Source: Aggregatilineales bacterium
Lineage (GTDB): Bacteria; Chloroflexota; Anaerolineae; Aggregatilineales; Phototrophicaceae
DNA: 64,000 nucleotides
Assembly: GCA_030834905.1 (NCBI GenBank)
Contig: JAUQWZ010000044.1
Location: 53,218-117,217 of the forward strand
Direction of reading: 5' to 3'
A model generated the notes under the pieces. The model was not told the origin of the DNA. It saw nothing but the letters and a program-made list of their open reading frames with translations, and made no database searches. Every line of letters starts with the position of its first letter. Position 1 is the first letter of the stretch. Shown piece by piece: positions 61,173-64,000 of this stretch. The position numbers and the translations under genes were made by a program.

Positions 61173-61261
61173 TTTTATCTCCTTATTACATGCGTTATTT
61201 CTGGTGGAAGCACATTAGTTCTACTGATTGCACTCCATCACAATCATTGTATTCTGCGCTG

Positions 61262-61370
61262 GTCGCAAACCCGGTCTCAAAACCAGTCGCAGTAGTCGCA
61301 GTTTTCACGAATCCTGCGACTGAGGGAAGAAAGCATAGCCTTCTCCCATCCACACAATGTAGCGCGGCTG
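61262..61370 (-). pseudogene. Relic of a response-regulator 3' end
   Basis: The minus strand encodes QPRYIVWMGEGYAFFPQSQD + S and a stop, identical in protein to the end of the response regulator at 62558-63251. The sequence match continues past the stop to 61262 (compare 62515-62623). The rest of the gene is missing. Confidence 0.78.
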
Positions 61371-61553
61371 GAAAGAAGAACGCGGCATCAAAACCGTCAA
61401 CATCGAGCGTTACGAGGAAGCGAAAGCCACCGGCGCGGACGTGCTGGCGGTGGGCTGCCCGTTCTGTATGCAGATGTTCGAGACGGCGAAATCGAGTGTC
61501 GCCGACGGTCCCATCGTCAAAGACGTGGTGGAGCTAATAGCAGAAGGGCTGTA
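61371..61553 (+). pseudogene. Relic of the Fe-S oxidoreductase 3' end (copy 2)
   Basis: It encodes TVNIERYEEAKATGADVLAV then GCPFCMQMFETAKSSVADG and ends EGL and TAA. It matches 59178-59365 of the Fe-S gene at about 85% of bases, with changes mostly at third codon positions. It has no upstream part of the gene. Confidence 0.82.
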
Positions 61554-61581
61554 ATAATATGCAGCTTATCCTGAGGTTTGG

Positions 61582-61812
61582 CTATTTACCCTGTGGCTCG
61601 TCACCTGATAGCAAATTTTCATGGAATGACCTTACCACTTTATTGGTTAGCCGCAGCATCTCAGCTTCTAGTCTTCCAATTTCGCGTTCGTTAGGAGGTA
61701 ATCTATCCCAACACACCTCAACTGCTTTTTGCAGAATGCCTTCAATTATTGCTGTCTCCTCCAATTTCTGATAGCGATGAAATCCGCCCTTATTAGAACT
61801 GAAGTTATACAT
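61582..61812 (-). CDS. Small helical protein, uncertain
   Basis: 76 residues, not recognised (RYQKLEETAIIEGILQKAVE, EREIGRLEAEMLRLTNKV). Mostly helical and possibly coiled coil. Start weakly supported. It may be a real small gene of the lower-GC cluster or a chance frame. Confidence 0.4.
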   Translation of the reverse strand: MYNFSSNKGGFHRYQKLEETAIIEGILQKAVEVCWDRLPPNEREIGRLEAEMLRLTNKVVRSFHENLLSGDEPQGK

Positions 61813-61913
61813 CTTGCATTTGTTCCTGTATCTCTATTTTCCGTTGATTAAACTGTCCCGTTCTATGATGGGATGGGGGCAGAAAGTATCTTTCCTGCCC
61901 CTCCACATCTTAA

Positions 61914-62447
61914 CTAACCGCAATTTCCCCAATGGGCAAAAAGCGGCGGTGCAACTTCTATTGTGTGATCTGTTACACTTACTCCCGGAGCAGGATCGCC
62001 CTCAACAGCGTAGAAGCATCCCCATTGATCAGGGCAGACGTCCGAAAATAGCGCCGGATTTCCCGAGCTAAAATTCATCTTCGAATACACATTTCCAGCG
62101 CCTGTCACATCAAAATATGCATGTGCAAGTTGATCAACGCTGCAATTCAACGGAATGTTAGAGTAGGTTTGTATTTGAAAATCTCCAGACCCACTCTCCT
62201 CATTGGCGGCAATAGATTGGCTCAATTCTGTGATCTGATCACTTGTATAACCCAAACTTAAAAGTCGGTCAATCACTTCAGGATTCATATCGAGAATGTC
62301 TTGATTTTCAATTCGAGTAATTAGATTTACCACACCACCAAGGGACTCAGTCTCTTGCGCTTCAACTTGAATTCCCACAACACCTAAAGGTAGAGCACAA
62401 ACAACAAAAACGAGCAACCAGATCTTGAAACTTCGCCTAGCGCTCAT
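61914..62447 (-). CDS. Small exported protein, second copy type
   Basis: 177 residues. Signal peptide (FKIWLLVFVVCALPLGVVGI), a helical stretch (MNPEVIDRLLSLGYTSDQIT) and a Cys-bearing C-terminus (LNCSVDQLAHAY, VCPDQWGCFY, HWGNCG). AAAGGTC lies 5 nt before the ATG. Related by layout and signal peptide to 60636-61172. Confidence 0.6.
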   Translation of the reverse strand: MSARRSFKIWLLVFVVCALPLGVVGIQVEAQETESLGGVVNLITRIENQDILDMNPEVIDRLLSLGYTSDQITELSQSIAANEESGSGDFQIQTYSNIPLNCSVDQLAHAYFDVTGAGNVYSKMNFSSGNPALFSDVCPDQWGCFYAVEGDPAPGVSVTDHTIEVAPPLFAHWGNCG

Positions 62448-62557
62448 TTAAAGACCTTTCATTGCATTTGAGAAATGCAATTTGCTTACGTTGGCCCCAT
62501 CGTAACAATCTCCAGTCGCAAACCCGGTCTCAAAACCAGTCGCACCAGTCGCAGTTT

Positions 62558-63251
62558 TTACGAATCCTGCGACTGAGGGAAAAAGGCGTAGCCTTCCCCC
62601 ATCCATACAATATAGCGCGGCTGTTTAGGATCAGGCTCAATCTTCTTGCGCAGACGGTAGATGGCGTTTTTGAGAACTGTCGAATCGCCGTTATCGCAGC
62701 CCCATACTCGTTCGATGAGGGTATTCGTCTCCAGCGTCTGCCCTGCATTGCGCATCAGCAAGGCAAGCAGATTGCATTTCAGACGTGTCAGTTTGATTTC
62801 TCGTCCATCATCGAAAATAACGACTCGGCAATCAGCGTCAAGGTACAAATTATCAACATGTAGCATAGCGGGAGTATCCAGGACTTCATTCCGCATAATG
62901 TTCAGCAGCGCGTTCACTTTGGCAAGCAACAGCGCCGGACTAACAGGTTTCACCACACAGTCGGTTACGCCCGCTTTGTAGGCTCCCAGCAGGTACGCTT
63001 CGCTGCTGGCGGGTGTCAATAATGAGGATAGGTACGGTGGTTTCGGCGCGTATCTGCCTGATCAACTCAAGCACATCGGCTACAGCCGAATAAATATCCA
63101 GAATGACAAGCGCATATGCTTCAGCAATCTCAAAATTCCTGGCATCCGATAGCTCGACGATAGTCGCTGCAATGCTCGCCTGACTGAGCAGAGGTATCCA
63201 GAGCGATGCCATCTCCGCGTCATTGCTGACGAATAGAACGTTGTATTGCAA
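62558..63251 (-). pseudogene. OmpR-type response regulator with a frameshift
   Basis: Two frames join into one gene. 63251-~63020: MQYNVLFVSNDAEMASLWIP to LIIDTRQQ, a receiver domain with the phospho-acceptor Asp in ALVILDIYS. About 63017-62558: TPASSEAYLLGAYKAGV, VVKPVSP (receiver Lys), then a Trans_reg_C winged helix (REIKLTRLKCNLLALLMRN, TLIERVWGCDNG, VLKNAIYRLRKKIEP). One extra base near 63018 shifts the frame. With one base removed the full regulator would be about 230 residues. It may be a true pseudogene, a sequencing error or a programmed shift; the first two seem more likely. No sensor kinase is adjacent. Confidence 0.72.
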
Positions 63252-63545
63252 GCGCAGACGGCCTCTCTGGCTACAATGAATATGAGCAACTGCCCATAAA
63301 CCACTATTATCATTTTATGTTTTTCGGGGAGTTCAAACAAGGTAGATACTCAACGCTCGCCCAACGCTATGGCTGTGTTCGAGAGGGCGATACTGTCATC
63401 AAAGACGTGGTGGAACTGATCGCGGAGGGGCTTTCGCTGATGCCGGACGGCAAAACGGCGGAAGGGGCGGGTATGTAGATAATATTGATAGAGTAGGAGC
63501 ATACTACTTCTATTTCTGCTGTAGAGGCGAGTCGATCCAAAACTG
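63252..63545. other. Spacer with Fe-S relic copy 3
   Basis: No intact gene. The first 130 bp show nothing I recognise; the rest carries the short relic at 63388-63478. Confidence 0.6.
63388..63478 (+). pseudogene. Relic of an Fe-S oxidoreductase 3' end (copy 3)
   Basis: It encodes VIKDVVELIAEGL, then a different end, SLMPDGKTAEGAGM and a stop. The core (63395-63432) matches 59325-59362 and 61513-61550. The three copies thus have three different C-termini. Confidence 0.72.
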
Positions 63546-63833
63546 TCACTTGAGGAAGATATCAGGGCGTTTCTCCTGAAATTCCCTCATTACTTCTCTG
63601 ATTTCATCCACGGTCAATAGATGGATTTGGATGGCGAAGTCAACTCTCGAGCTAATCGTAGACATACAAGAGTTGTATAACGCTTCTTTCGATTCGAATT
63701 TTAATCTTTGAACTTCTGAGAGAGGCTTGTCATACAACAGAATCAGCCCCTCGCAAGACTGTCGAAGTCTTGCGAGGGCATTCTGACGGACTATCTCAAC
63801 ATCTGGTTCGTGCGTTGTAGCTGGTTGACTCAT
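63546..63833 (-). CDS. Hypothetical small protein
   Basis: 95 residues from ATG 63833; GGTGGCGA precedes. Helical and charged (EIVRQNALARLRQSCEGLIL, VDEIREVMREFQEKRPDIF). I do not recognise it. It closes the lower-GC stretch, next to a transposase tail. Confidence 0.5.
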   Translation of the reverse strand: MSQPATTHEPDVEIVRQNALARLRQSCEGLILLYDKPLSEVQRLKFESKEALYNSCMSTISSRVDFAIQIHLLTVDEIREVMREFQEKRPDIFLK

Positions 63834-63879
63834 TCGCCACCGCAAATGGTTGTACCGGATCTAAGTACAACCACGAAAA

Positions 63880-64000
63880 TCATGACGGAAGTGCCCCGAT
63901 AATCGACAAGATTTGGTGGGGCATTTTGTTGTAACGGTCAAAGAAATGCTGTGCCGCAAGGAGCAGCGCTTTAACACTCTCGAACAGTTCACCGTGAGTG
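63880..64000 (-). mobile_element. C-terminal fragment of a transposase, probably IS630-like
   Basis: The last 39 residues of a frame entering from the right edge: GELFESVKALLLAAQHFFDRY then NKMPHQILSIIGALPS and stop. This resembles the tail of IS630-type DDE transposases. The fragment is too short for a firm call. The window ends here. Confidence 0.45.

Larger units (their letters stand above)
61190..61581. other. Relic block: response-regulator 3' end joined to Fe-S gene 3' end
   Basis: About 390 bp without an intact gene. It contains two back-to-back relics, described separately at 61262-61370 and 61371-61553, and a diverged 70-bp lead-in (61190-61261) like 62455-62515. Confidence 0.7.

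Noticed and set aside
1..64000. CRISPR array or cas genes
   Set aside because: No regularly spaced direct repeats with unique spacers and no cas motifs were found; short tandem words at 51366 are too few and too short.

Overview
The window is a gene-dense, GC-rich bacterial chromosome segment. It most likely comes from the phylum Chloroflexota, probably an Anaerolineae-type lineage. This is an inference from gene content: a Chloroflexota-like cytochrome c maturation (Ccm) cluster with a Cys-type CcmE, a Rieske/cytochrome b/dihaem cytochrome c complex, many WD40, SH3 and lipoprotein-type secreted proteins, and a single-membrane style of secretome. No rRNA is present to prove it.

Layout. 1-2.1 kb: a MmeI-like restriction-methylase cut by the window edge, then a repeat-filled spacer. 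2.1-8.5 kb (minus): a HAS-barrel-like protein with NurA nuclease, a WD40 lipoprotein with a Ser/Thr kinase, and RsgA. 8.7-21.6 kb (plus): a respiratory block with an octaheme hydroxylamine-oxidoreductase-like cytochrome, an 8-TM membrane partner, ccmE-F-H-G-I(like), a haem lipoprotein, ccmA-B and ccmC. 21.6-32.4 kb (minus): RNase Z, a GT39-like mannosyltransferase, a CopD-like protein and four tandem GH39-like secreted proteins. 32.5-50 kb: mixed housekeeping and envelope genes, including the SRP RNA, a G5/3D-domain cell-wall protein, rhomboid, M20 peptidase, an ECF sigma/anti-sigma pair, SurE, a putative HExxH protease, a YacP-like RNase and three tRNAs (Pro, Gly, Met). 50-57 kb: CsbD, a DsbA-like protein, a cytochrome bc complex (minus), a PPOX-fold protein and a TolB-like propeller. 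57-64 kb: a membrane HdrD-like Fe-S oxidoreductase, followed by a lower-GC, scrambled zone with repeated 3'-end relics of that gene, small secreted proteins, a frameshifted response regulator and a transposase tail.

How the genes fit together. The Ccm genes attach haem to the exported cytochromes made here: the octaheme HAO-like protein, the lipoprotein cytochrome and the dihaem cytochrome c of the bc complex. The DsbA/TlpA-type proteins supply thiol chemistry, and the Fe-S oxidoreductase probably feeds the quinone pool.

The most unusual signal is a set of dispersed repeats: a 24-bp palindrome family often in BIME-like inverted pairs, a TTGGCGTCTTGGCGGTTC family, and a GAGGGG/CCCCTC family. 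In two translationally coupled Ccm-cluster genes the repeats lie in frame between the start codon and the mature protein, so that they appear to encode part of the signal peptide. Other points of interest are the octaheme/8-TM module, the relic array at 59-63.5 kb, the atypical Qo motif of cytochrome b, and leaderless promoters, one of them embedded in the SRP RNA stem.
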